From positions 1-17,744 of the forward strand of contig JAHHUH010000031.1 of the NCBI GenBank assembly GCA_020024105.1: a stretch of 17,744 nucleotides of DNA. The letters run 5' to 3'. The notes under the pieces are model-generated. The model saw nothing but the letters and a program-made list of their open reading frames with translations, ran no database searches and had not been told where the DNA came from. Position 1 is the first letter of the stretch, and every line of letters starts with the position of its first letter. Positions 1-6,408 of this stretch are shown here, piece by piece. The DNA is from Phascolarctobacterium sp. (lineage in GTDB: Bacteria; Bacillota; Negativicutes; Acidaminococcales; Acidaminococcaceae). A program made the position numbers and the translations under genes.

Positions 1-103
1 ATTCTTTGCTTATTTAATTAAATAAATAGTAAATTTGCTAAGCTTATTTAATAATATTCATTAGTATATTTTTGCATATTGGAAATATATGCTATTAAGG
101 GTA

Positions 104-146
104 TTGTTTTTTCTTGAAGATAATGCTACACTAGAAGTACTATAAT
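104..146 (+). promoter_or_regulatory. Candidate promoter region of exbB-exbD-tonB
   Basis: A perfect -10 hexamer TATAAT lies at 141-146, but the best -35-like match upstream (TTGAAG, 114-119) is 21 bases away, which is too long. An alternative pair with ideal 17-base spacing is TTGTTT (104-109) and TACACT (127-132). The surrounding 200 bases are very AT-rich and hold no gene. Which pair is used is not decided by sequence; a regulator-dependent promoter is possible. Confidence 0.45.
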
Positions 147-170
147 TTTGTGTCACATGTGTAACACAAA
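147..170 (+). promoter_or_regulatory. Operator-like inverted repeat next to the exbB -10 box
   Basis: TTTGTGT (147-153) and ACACAAA (164-170) are perfect 7-base inverted arms with a 10-base centre that starts with the palindrome CACATGTG (154-161). The repeat begins one base after the TATAAT box, so it would cover the transcription start, the usual place for a repressor site. The arms faintly recall CRP/FNR or Rex half-sites, but the spacing fits neither family, so no regulator is named. Confidence 0.5.
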
Positions 171-202
171 TACGCAAATGATTTATTTTAGGAGGCTTAT
201 CT

Positions 203-820
203 ATGAGCGCAATTCAAGAAACAGTTATGTACTTCCAAAAGGGTGGCCTAGTAATGTGGCCGCTGCTTTTTCTCTCCATTGCGGTAGTCGCAATTTCCAT
301 TGAAAGATTTCTTTATTACAAAATGACAGATTCCGGCAATAAATTTGCCAGCGAATATCGTGCTAAAATTACTGCTGAGGGTATTAGTGTTGCCCAGGAG
401 TTTGCAAAAGCTAACTCTGGTGAATGTGCACGTATTGTTGCTGAAGCTGGTGCCTTAAAGGGAGATAAAGAATATCGTCAAAGCTATATGCAGACTCAGG
501 CAGGTCTTTATATGGCTAATCTTCGTGATAAGCTGGACTATTTGAGCATTATCGTTACTATGTCCCCATTGTTGGGCCTTTTAGGTACCATCGTAGGTAT
601 GATTGGTGCTTTCAGTATTTTTAATCTGGAAGCTGGTGCACCTATGGCTATTACCGGTGGTATCGGTGAAGCTTTGATTGCTACCGCGACCGGCTTGTGC
701 GTAGCAATTTTATCCCTCTGCGCTCACTCCTACTTCTCTCATCGTATGGATAATATCATTACTAACATGGAAGAATGCTTCTCTGCTCTGCTGGAGGCTG
801 AAACAAGAGGTGCAAAATAA
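203..820 (+). CDS. exbB: ExbB, MotA/TolQ/ExbB proton channel protein
   Basis: Inner-membrane proton-channel subunit that, with ExbD, energises TonB using the proton-motive force. The 205-residue protein shows the family pattern: one N-terminal membrane segment (about 16-36), a cytoplasmic loop, and two C-terminal segments (about 114-136 and 156-177). These carry the conserved stretches SPLLGLLGTIVGMIGAF and GGIGEALIATATGL. The start is supported by AGGAGG at 190-195, seven bases before the ATG. The stop is directly followed by the exbD ATG with no spacer, so the genes are co-translated. The close paralogue TolQ is possible in principle, but a TonB-type protein follows and no tolA, tolB or pal is present, so ExbB is preferred. 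Confidence 0.93.
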   Translation: MSAIQETVMYFQKGGLVMWPLLFLSIAVVAISIERFLYYKMTDSGNKFASEYRAKITAEGISVAQEFAKANSGECARIVAEAGALKGDKEYRQSYMQTQAGLYMANLRDKLDYLSIIVTMSPLLGLLGTIVGMIGAFSIFNLEAGAPMAITGGIGEALIATATGLCVAILSLCAHSYFSHRMDNIITNMEECFSALLEAETRGAK

Positions 821-1234
821 ATGAATTTACGTAATGTCAGAGAAAGACAAACACCAGTACTTAATATCATTCCTATGATTGATATTATGTTCTTTCTTCT
901 GGTTTTCTTTATGTTAAGTACTATGTACATGATTGATTTGAAAACCATTCCCGTTAAGCTGCCCCAGGCAACTAATGCACAGATGGATACCAGAACTACC
1001 TTTGCTGTTAGCTTAAAGGCAGATGGTTCCATTTATCTGGCAGATGTTCCTATTGATATGCCCTCTCTCATTATGCAGGCTTCTTTGGAACAAAAAAATA
1101 ATCCTTACTTCGCCATTGTTATCCGCGCAGATAAGGATGTAGATTATGGTCGTGTTATTGAATTAATTGATAAGCTGAAGGGCGCAGGTATCAGCCGCTT
1201 TGGCTTGGCAACTGATGGAGCTGGTAAGAAATGA
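821..1234 (+). CDS. exbD: ExbD, biopolymer transport protein
   Basis: Partner of ExbB in the proton-driven TonB motor. At 137 residues it has the usual family size: a short cytoplasmic N-terminus, one membrane helix (about 18-37), and a periplasmic domain. The key membrane aspartate is present as Asp21 in NIIPMIDIMFFLL, matching the proton-carrying Asp25 of E. coli ExbD. The ATG abuts the exbB stop and has no strong Shine-Dalgarno of its own, so translation is probably coupled. The stop overlaps the tonB start in an ATGA arrangement. The periplasmic part (about 40-137) has the beta-alpha pattern of ExbD/TolR and ends in a short lysine-containing tail. Confidence 0.93.
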   Translation: MNLRNVRERQTPVLNIIPMIDIMFFLLVFFMLSTMYMIDLKTIPVKLPQATNAQMDTRTTFAVSLKADGSIYLADVPIDMPSLIMQASLEQKNNPYFAIVIRADKDVDYGRVIELIDKLKGAGISRFGLATDGAGKK

Positions 1235-1989
1235 ATAGTATAAAACGTCGTAACATCGGCATTTTAGGCTCTTTAGGTATCCATCTGGTAGTCTTCCTTC
1301 TCATCGCACTTACGGGACTGCTCAGTTTTTCCCATAGTAAAGAGGATATTGTCGAAATAGCTTTCTTTGGCGGTGGTGGCGGCGGTGGTAACGGCGTCGA
1401 GGCAACTACTGACGAACAACAGATTGAGGAAGCCGTTGAAGAACCTGAAACAGCTGAAGAAGATCTTCCAGATGTGGAAGAGACGGCAGTGGAGCCGGAT
1501 GCTATTCTTGAGCATTCCGATACTGCTGAAAAAACTATTGAACGACCTAAAACTCAGAAAAAAGTACATACCGGTACTGGTACGGGCACCGGTACCGGCC
1601 ATGGCAGCGGCTCTGGCTCTGGTACAGGTTCCGGTACTGGTAGCGGCGTGGGTAGTGGTCATGGCTCCGGTACAGGTTCCGGTTATGGTGCCGGTAATTC
1701 TACTGGTAACCCTGCTATTCCTCCCCGTCTGGTACGTAGTCCTAAAGCGGATTATCCTGCAGCTCAACGCAATGCAGGTATTGAAGGTACTACTGTCCTG
1801 CGCCTGCTGGTAAACACTGATGGCGTGGTAGAGGATGTTACCGTTGTTACCTCCTCCGGTTCTTCCGCACTGGATGCTTCCGCAGTGGCAGCCTGCTATA
1901 AATGGCGCTTTACTAGTGCTAGAAATGCTGCTAATGCTAAGGTACGCTGCTATATTAACGTACCCATTACCTTCCGTTTACGCGGTTAG
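1231..1989 (+). CDS. tonB: TonB family protein with a glycine-X linker
   Basis: Periplasm-spanning energy transducer linking ExbB/ExbD to outer-membrane TonB-dependent receptors. Residues 12-33 form the N-terminal anchor, with the Ser14/His18 spacing typical of the TonB membrane helix. A seven-glycine run (47-53) follows, then an acidic Glu/Thr/Pro stretch (about 57-105), a 45-residue Gly-X dipeptide repeat (about 114-158), and a C-terminal TonB domain (about 163-252) with the DYPAAQRNAGIEG motif and the conserved VTVVTSSG...LDASAVAA region. The usual Pro-Glu/Pro-Lys linker is largely replaced by Gly-Ser/Thr/His repeats. The gene overlaps exbD by four bases (ATGA) and is followed by a terminator. 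No TonB-dependent receptor lies in the window, so the transported substrate is unknown. Confidence 0.9.
   Translation: MNSIKRRNIGILGSLGIHLVVFLLIALTGLLSFSHSKEDIVEIAFFGGGGGGGNGVEATTDEQQIEEAVEEPETAEEDLPDVEETAVEPDAILEHSDTAEKTIERPKTQKKVHTGTGTGTGTGHGSGSGSGTGSGTGSGVGSGHGSGTGSGYGAGNSTGNPAIPPRLVRSPKADYPAAQRNAGIEGTTVLRLLVNTDGVVEDVTVVTSSGSSALDASAVAACYKWRFTSARNAANAKVRCYINVPITFRLRG
1570..1701 (+). repeat. Degenerate 6-base coding repeat (Gly-Thr/Gly-Ser) in tonB
   Basis: This stretch is built of imperfect in-frame six-base units (GGT/GGC followed by ACT, AGC, TCT, CAT and similar) encoding alternating glycine with Thr, Ser, His, Val or Tyr. Because units are multiples of three, gain or loss of units would change linker length without breaking the frame. 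Long open frames on both strands here (about 1273-1813) are by-products of this composition. Confidence 0.8.
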
Positions 1990-2026
1990 GCTAATTTCTC
2001 TTAGATTTAGATAAGCTTTTACAAAG

Positions 2027-2060
2027 AAAAGGTCGAGACTAAACAGTCCCGACCTTTTTT
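2027..2060 (+). terminator. Intrinsic terminator of exbB-exbD-tonB
   Basis: A 14-base stem (2027-2040 with 2045-2058) closed by a four-base AAAC loop and ending in a T run. There is one A/C mismatch on the + strand; it becomes a G-U pair on the - strand, so the hairpin may work both ways. It starts 38 bases after the tonB stop. Confidence 0.85.
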
Positions 2061-2069
2061 ATATTGGGT

Positions 2070-2111
2070 AAAAAATAAAAGCCCCATTCTAAACGGAAGA
2101 ATGGGGCTTTT
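2070..2111 (-). terminator. Intrinsic terminator of the polyamine operon
   Basis: A perfect 14-bp stem (2077-2090 with 2098-2111) with a GC-rich core GCCCCATTCT and a seven-base loop. Read on the - strand it is followed by TTTTATTTTTT, a good U-tract. It lies about 100 bases after the decarboxylase stop and faces the tonB terminator. It could also stop + strand read-through. Confidence 0.85.
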
Positions 2112-2127
2112 AATATGGAAATTTAAA

Positions 2128-2155
2128 GTAGCCACGGGGCTCATACCATGGCTAC
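2128..2155 (-). other. Extra hairpin between decarboxylase stop and terminator
   Basis: GTAGCCA (2128-2134) and TGGCTAC (2149-2155) are perfect 7-base inverted arms around a 14-base loop. On the - strand only three Ts follow, so it is a weak terminator at best; it may instead stabilise the mRNA 3' end. Confidence 0.4.
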
Positions 2156-2209
2156 CTTTTGCTTCTGCAGCTAGGGCTCATTCCAGCTTCGGAAGTCTCA
2201 CTTAAGGAA

Positions 2210-3415
2210 TTACTTTCCCAGACGCATCTTGAAATCTTCGTAGCCAAAATGCGTCAGCTGGTGAAAGTCTCCCTCCCTACTCCAACGCCAAATATTAGGC
2301 AGGGGCATACCATTAAAGGTATTGTTTTTGCAGGTGGTGTAAATAGCCATATCTCCAAAGACCAGCAAGTCACCTACGTGTAGCTCCTCCTGGAAGCTAT
2401 AATCACCAATCACGTCACCAGAAAGGCAGGTCGGACCACCTAAACGGTAGCAATAACCACCCTCCTGCCCTGCTTCCTCACCATAAAGGGGCGGCATATA
2501 GGGCATTTCGATAACATCGGGCATATGGCAGGCAGCGGAACCGTCTAAAATAGCAATACGGTAATCATTATTTTCAACAATATCAAGCACCTTAGTCAGG
2601 AAGAAGCCTGCATTGAGGGCCACGGCCTCGCCGGGCTCCAAATAAACCTCGACGCCAAATAGATTTTGGGCACGGGTAATGCAGTGCTCCAGCTTTTCCA
2701 GATCGTAGACGGGACGGGTGATATGATGACCGCCACCCATGTTCAACCATTCCATACGGGGCAAAATATCACAGAATTTTTCCGTTAAGGCTTCCAAGGT
2801 AGTCTCTAAATCATCCGCATCCTGTTCGCAAAGGGTATGGAAATGCAGTCCATCCAGCAGTTCCAAAAGCTCTTCCGTCATTTCCTTATCCCAAACAGCT
2901 CTAGTGACGCCTAAGCGGCTCCCAGGAGCACAGGGATCATAAATAGCGTGTCCCTCCTGGGTGGAGCATTCCGGATTAACTCTCAGACCAATACTTTTAC
3001 CTGCATCCTTAGCCGCCGGGCCAAATTTAGCCAGCTGATGGATGGAATTGAAAACAATATGGTCCGCATAGGAAAGCAGCTCGCCAAAATCTTCATCGGT
3101 ATAAGCACCACAGAAAACATGGACCTCACCCTCCGCCAGCTCCTCCCACCCTAAACGGGCTTCATAAAGGCCGCTGGCCTCAGTACCGGCTACATACTTA
3201 CCTAATAAAGGATAAAAATCATAATTGGAAAAGGCTTTTTGGGCTAAAAGTATTTTGCAGCCCGTCCGCTCCATTACCTGGGCTAAAAGCTGACCATTCT
3301 TTTCCAGCTGTGCCTCGCTAAGCACATAGGCAGGAGTGGGAATAGCAGCAAAAAGCTCAGTGGGTGCTTGACCCTGCAGGACTGTAAAGGGCGGGCGCGT
3401 TTCTACTACTGCCAT
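2210..3415 (-). CDS. nspC: Carboxynorspermidine/carboxyspermidine decarboxylase (NspC-like)
   Basis: PLP-dependent decarboxylase of the alanine-racemase fold that converts carboxyspermidine to spermidine (or carboxynorspermidine to norspermidine) in the cytoplasm. The 401-residue protein is slightly longer than the roughly 380 expected. Visible family features: Lys60 in LLAQKAF as the PLP lysine, HFHTLCE (191-197), the glycine-rich phosphate loop NMGGGHH (225-231), EPGEAV (260-265), and Cys330/Asp334 in CLSGD. Its ATG overlaps the stop of the upstream dehydrogenase by one base (TGATG) and lacks a clear Shine-Dalgarno, pointing to translational coupling. It is the last gene of the operon. Given the arginine decarboxylase and ureohydrolase upstream, it could alternatively decarboxylate carboxyaminopropylagmatine; sequence alone does not separate these substrates. 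Confidence 0.88.
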   Translation of the reverse strand: MAVVETRPPFTVLQGQAPTELFAAIPTPAYVLSEAQLEKNGQLLAQVMERTGCKILLAQKAFSNYDFYPLLGKYVAGTEASGLYEARLGWEELAEGEVHVFCGAYTDEDFGELLSYADHIVFNSIHQLAKFGPAAKDAGKSIGLRVNPECSTQEGHAIYDPCAPGSRLGVTRAVWDKEMTEELLELLDGLHFHTLCEQDADDLETTLEALTEKFCDILPRMEWLNMGGGHHITRPVYDLEKLEHCITRAQNLFGVEVYLEPGEAVALNAGFFLTKVLDIVENNDYRIAILDGSAACHMPDVIEMPYMPPLYGEEAGQEGGYCYRLGGPTCLSGDVIGDYSFQEELHVGDLLVFGDMAIYTTCKNNTFNGMPLPNIWRWSREGDFHQLTHFGYEDFKMRLGK

Positions 3416-4674
3416 CAGTCAACCAGCACCGGATTATGGCTTTCGCTACGGGGCAGACCATATTTATCCAATGCCTCCAGGAACGGATCCGGGTTCATTT
3501 CCTCTACAGTGTAGACGCCGGCCTTATTCCATTGACCAGTTAACATCATCAAAGCACCGCACATAGCCGGTACACCGGTGGTGTAGCTGATAGCCTGGCT
3601 CTGTACTTCCTTATAGCATTCCTGATGGTCACAAACATTGTAGATGTAGTAGGTCTTGTCCTGACCATCCTTCTTACCGGTGAAAATGCAGCCGATATTA
3701 GTTTTACCATGGGTACGGGGGCCTAGGCTAGCAGGATCGGGCAGCAGTGCCTTTAAGAATTGGATGGGTACAATCTCCCTACCCTCAAAGTTAATGGGAG
3801 TAGTGGACAGCATGCCGACGTTTTCCAAACATTTCATATGGGTCAAATAGCTTTGGCCAAAGGTCATGAAGAAGCGGATACGCTTAACCTTAGGAATATT
3901 CAGGGCCAAGGATTCAATCTCCTCATGGTGGAGCAGGTACATATCCTTATGACCAACGCTGTCAAAATCGTATTCGCGTTTAATGCTCATAGCGGGTACC
4001 TCTACCCAATGACCATCCTCCCAGTAGCTGCCCGGTGCAGAAACCTCACGCAGGTTGATTTCGGGGTTGAAGTTGGTAGCAAAGGCATAACCATGGTCAC
4101 CACCATTGCAGTCCAGAATATCAATGGTATCGATGGTATCAAATTCATGCTTTTTAGCATAAGCACAGTAAGCCTGGGTAACGCCGGGGTCAAAGCCGCA
4201 ACCCAGCAGAGCCATCAGGCCGGCTTTAGCAAATTTTTCACGATAAGCCCATTGCCAGCTGTAATCAAAATATGCAGAAAAGCCTGCTTCCTGGCAGCGC
4301 TTTTCGTAGATGGCACGCCATTCAGGGTCCTCAGTATCCTCGGGCTCATAGTTGGCAGTATCCATGTAGTTTACACCAGCCTCCAGGCAGGCATCCATAA
4401 TTGTCAGATCCTGATAGGGCAGGGCAATATTCATTACTAGGTCGGGCTGATAGGCCTTAATCAGGGCTACAAGCTCCTCCACCTTATCCGCATCCACATG
4501 GGCGGTAGTAATTTTAGTGGTAGTTTTATCCTTTAGGTCAGCAGCTAAAGCATCACATTTAGCTTTAGTACGACTGGCAATGCACATTTCGCTGAAAACT
4601 TCACTTACCTGGCAGCATTTTCTGATGGCTACATTAGCTACACCACCACAACCGATTACTAATACTCTACTCAT
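3415..4674 (-). CDS. Carboxynorspermidine/carboxyspermidine synthase (saccharopine dehydrogenase-like)
   Basis: NADPH-dependent enzyme that reductively condenses aspartate beta-semialdehyde with a diamine, giving carboxyspermidine from putrescine or carboxynorspermidine from diaminopropane. The 419-residue protein starts with a Rossmann fingerprint (VLVIGCGGVANVA, 4-16) and ends with the family C-terminus around EEMNPDPFLEALDKYGLP. I chose ATG 4674: its Shine-Dalgarno AGAGGAG (4690-4684) sits nine bases upstream, whereas the more upstream in-frame TTG at 4683 would touch the Shine-Dalgarno and cannot be used. It follows speB by 22 bases and overlaps nspC by one. With agmatine as acceptor the same chemistry would give carboxyaminopropylagmatine, a route described in cyanobacteria, so the acceptor here is open. 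Confidence 0.87.
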   Translation of the reverse strand: MSRVLVIGCGGVANVAIRKCCQVSEVFSEMCIASRTKAKCDALAADLKDKTTTKITTAHVDADKVEELVALIKAYQPDLVMNIALPYQDLTIMDACLEAGVNYMDTANYEPEDTEDPEWRAIYEKRCQEAGFSAYFDYSWQWAYREKFAKAGLMALLGCGFDPGVTQAYCAYAKKHEFDTIDTIDILDCNGGDHGYAFATNFNPEINLREVSAPGSYWEDGHWVEVPAMSIKREYDFDSVGHKDMYLLHHEEIESLALNIPKVKRIRFFMTFGQSYLTHMKCLENVGMLSTTPINFEGREIVPIQFLKALLPDPASLGPRTHGKTNIGCIFTGKKDGQDKTYYIYNVCDHQECYKEVQSQAISYTTGVPAMCGALMMLTGQWNKAGVYTVEEMNPDPFLEALDKYGLPRSESHNPVLVD

Positions 4675-4683
4675 AATGTTCAA

Positions 4684-4690
4684 CTCCTCT
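4684..4690 (-). promoter_or_regulatory. Ribosome-binding site deciding the dehydrogenase start
   Basis: AGAGGAG on the - strand, nine bases before ATG 4674 and directly abutting the in-frame TTG at 4683. It therefore supports the shorter protein. Confidence 0.8.
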
Positions 4691-4696
4691 AAAAAT

Positions 4697-5551
4697 TTAT
4701 TTACTCAATGCTAAAAGCAATTCACGTACTACCTTGCAGGCCATGGCAGTGGAAATACCACTGTGGTCCAGCATGGGCGCCAGCTCATTGACATCCGCTC
4801 CCACTACTCTCGTCCTGCTGACCAGCAGCAGGGCCTCCAGCAGCTGATTAAAGCTAACACCACCTGCTTCAGGTGTACCGGTACCGGGGAAGCAGGAGGG
4901 GTCCAGACAGTCCAGGTCTAAAGTAAAGTACACAGGTACCTGCTTAGCTGTCAGCTCCTCTACTACCTCTTTTAACCCGTCAAAATTAAAGGGATGTAAA
5001 TCTGTATGCTCCTTGGCAAATTGGAACTCTGCCCTTTCACCGCTACGGATGCAGAACTGGTGAATGCGGCCGTCGCCAATCAGGTCATGGCAGCGACGCA
5101 GCACGCAGGCATGGCTCAGCTTGGCACCCAGATAATCATCGCGTAAATCCGTATGAGCATCAAAATGAATGATGTGGACATCGGGATATTTTTTCAGAAT
5201 CGCTCTAAAGGAGCCCAGGGTCACTAAATGCTCACCGCCTAGGAGCAGGGGCAGCTTACCATCCTTTAAGATTTTCTCCGTGCGGGCCTCAATATCTGCC
5301 AGTGCAGCCTCGGAGCTGCCAAAGCAGAGCTCCAAATCACCACTGTCAAAATAAGCATAGTCCTCCAAATCCTTATCCTGGTAGGGACTATAGGTTTCAA
5401 TACCAAAGCTTTCGTGGCGGATAGCCGCAGAGCCGAAGCGAGCACCGGGGCGGAAGCTGGTAGTGGAATCAAAGGGAGCGCCAAAAAGGACAATTTGTGC
5501 ATCTGCATAAGCAGCATCAGCGCCGATAAAGGTTTCTACGTTCTGGTTCAT
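4697..5551 (-). CDS. speB: Agmatinase-family ureohydrolase (SpeB)
   Basis: Binuclear-manganese ureohydrolase, most likely splitting agmatine into putrescine and urea. Metal ligands are intact: His108 in LGGEH, Asp131/His133/Asp135 in FDAHTD, and Asp212/Asp214 in LDLDCLD. The 284 residues match the family and align throughout with Bacillus-type SpeB, including FRPGARFG (33-40) and IRSGERAEFQFAKE. The ATG overlaps the speE stop (ATGA), and GGAGGAAG within the end of speE serves as Shine-Dalgarno. In this operon it could hydrolyse agmatine, aminopropylagmatine or both; agmatinase-family members of either kind are known and are hard to tell apart from sequence. Confidence 0.9.
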   Translation of the reverse strand: MNQNVETFIGADAAYADAQIVLFGAPFDSTTSFRPGARFGSAAIRHESFGIETYSPYQDKDLEDYAYFDSGDLELCFGSSEAALADIEARTEKILKDGKLPLLLGGEHLVTLGSFRAILKKYPDVHIIHFDAHTDLRDDYLGAKLSHACVLRRCHDLIGDGRIHQFCIRSGERAEFQFAKEHTDLHPFNFDGLKEVVEELTAKQVPVYFTLDLDCLDPSCFPGTGTPEAGGVSFNQLLEALLLVSRTRVVGADVNELAPMLDHSGISTAMACKVVRELLLALSK

Positions 5552-6408
5552 TTTTCAACTTCCTCCAACATTTTTTCTAAAAAGGCGGGCAGATAAAAGG
5601 CGCCCACATGTAATTTAGTCGTATAATACTTAGTCTTCAGATGATGCTTCTTCCAGGCCTCTACATTCAGGTCATCGATGGGATGATATTTTTTGCTGGC
5701 AAAGCCAAAGGTCCAGTAGCCTGCCGCATAGGTAGGAATATGGGCCTGATAGATACGGCTGATGGGAAAGGTGCTGACAATACGCTTATGACTACGCTGC
5801 ATCGCATCTGCATCATGACTATAGAAAGGACTTCCCTGCTGATTAACCATAATACCGTCATCACGCAGGGCATTATAGCAGATTCCGTAGAACTCACGGG
5901 TAAAATAGCCCTCGGAGGGACCAAAGGGATCATTGGAATCTACGATAATCAAATCGTACTGCTCCTTGCAGCGACGGATAAAGCGCAGGGCATTATCAAA
6001 ATAAATATGGACACGGCTATCATCCAGACGACTGGCATTTTCCGGCAGATAGGTCTTGCAGGCCTCCAGTACCTCCGGGTCCATCTCTACTAAATCAATC
6101 CGGCGTACCTGGTCATAGCGCACCAGCTCGTGGACTACACCACCATCACCGGCGCCGATGACCAGCACGTCCTGGATATTGGGATGGACGGCCATGGGCA
6201 CATGGGTAATCATTTCGTCATAAATAAATTCGTCACGCTCGGTCAGCATAACACTGCCGTCCAGCACCAGGACACGGCCAAATTCCGGAGTGTCAAAAAT
6301 GTCAATCTGCTGGTAATCACTCTTTTTGGAGAATAAATGACGCTTCACACGGATGGAATGCTTCACATCGGGCGCATGAAATTCACTAAACCACATTTCA
6401 AAGTTCAA
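5548..6408 (-). CDS. speE: Spermidine synthase family aminopropyltransferase (SpeE)
   Basis: Transfers an aminopropyl group from decarboxylated S-adenosylmethionine to an amine acceptor. The 286-residue protein has the N-terminal beta domain (FGRVLVLDGSVMLTERDEF, 43-61) and a methyltransferase-like fold. The nucleotide loop is GAGDGG (85-90), the ribose-binding acid is Glu108, and catalytic Asp157 and Asp160 lie in VDSNDPFGP. Acceptor-site PTYAAGYWTF (225-234) resembles Bacillus SpeE. Two departures: GAGDGG instead of GGGDGG, and Asn139 where an adenine-contacting aspartate is usual. The start is TTG 6408, with GGAGGT seven bases upstream; the next in-frame ATG (6396) is 19 bases from it. The TTG abuts the speA stop. 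No S-adenosylmethionine decarboxylase gene (speD) is in the window, so the donor supply is unseen. The acceptor could be putrescine or agmatine. Confidence 0.88.
   Translation of the reverse strand: MNFEMWFSEFHAPDVKHSIRVKRHLFSKKSDYQQIDIFDTPEFGRVLVLDGSVMLTERDEFIYDEMITHVPMAVHPNIQDVLVIGAGDGGVVHELVRYDQVRRIDLVEMDPEVLEACKTYLPENASRLDDSRVHIYFDNALRFIRRCKEQYDLIIVDSNDPFGPSEGYFTREFYGICYNALRDDGIMVNQQGSPFYSHDADAMQRSHKRIVSTFPISRIYQAHIPTYAAGYWTFGFASKKYHPIDDLNVEAWKKHHLKTKYYTTKLHVGAFYLPAFLEKMLEEVEK

Noticed and set aside
49..63. Fur-like 7-1-7 AT-rich palindrome TAATAAT-A-TTCATTA
   Set aside because: Only five of seven positions are symmetric, it lacks the usual GATAAT core, and the surrounding DNA is so AT-rich that such matches occur by chance.
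74..92. Inverted repeat GCATAT-N7-ATATGC upstream of exbB
   Set aside because: Six-base arms of AT-rich sequence, placed upstream of the promoter boxes; plausible but not above chance in this composition.
1273..1813. Long open frames in other frames of tonB, both strands
   Set aside because: They arise from the biased Gly-X repeat; translations are low-complexity (Arg/Ala/Thr or Val/Pro) and compete with a clear TonB frame.
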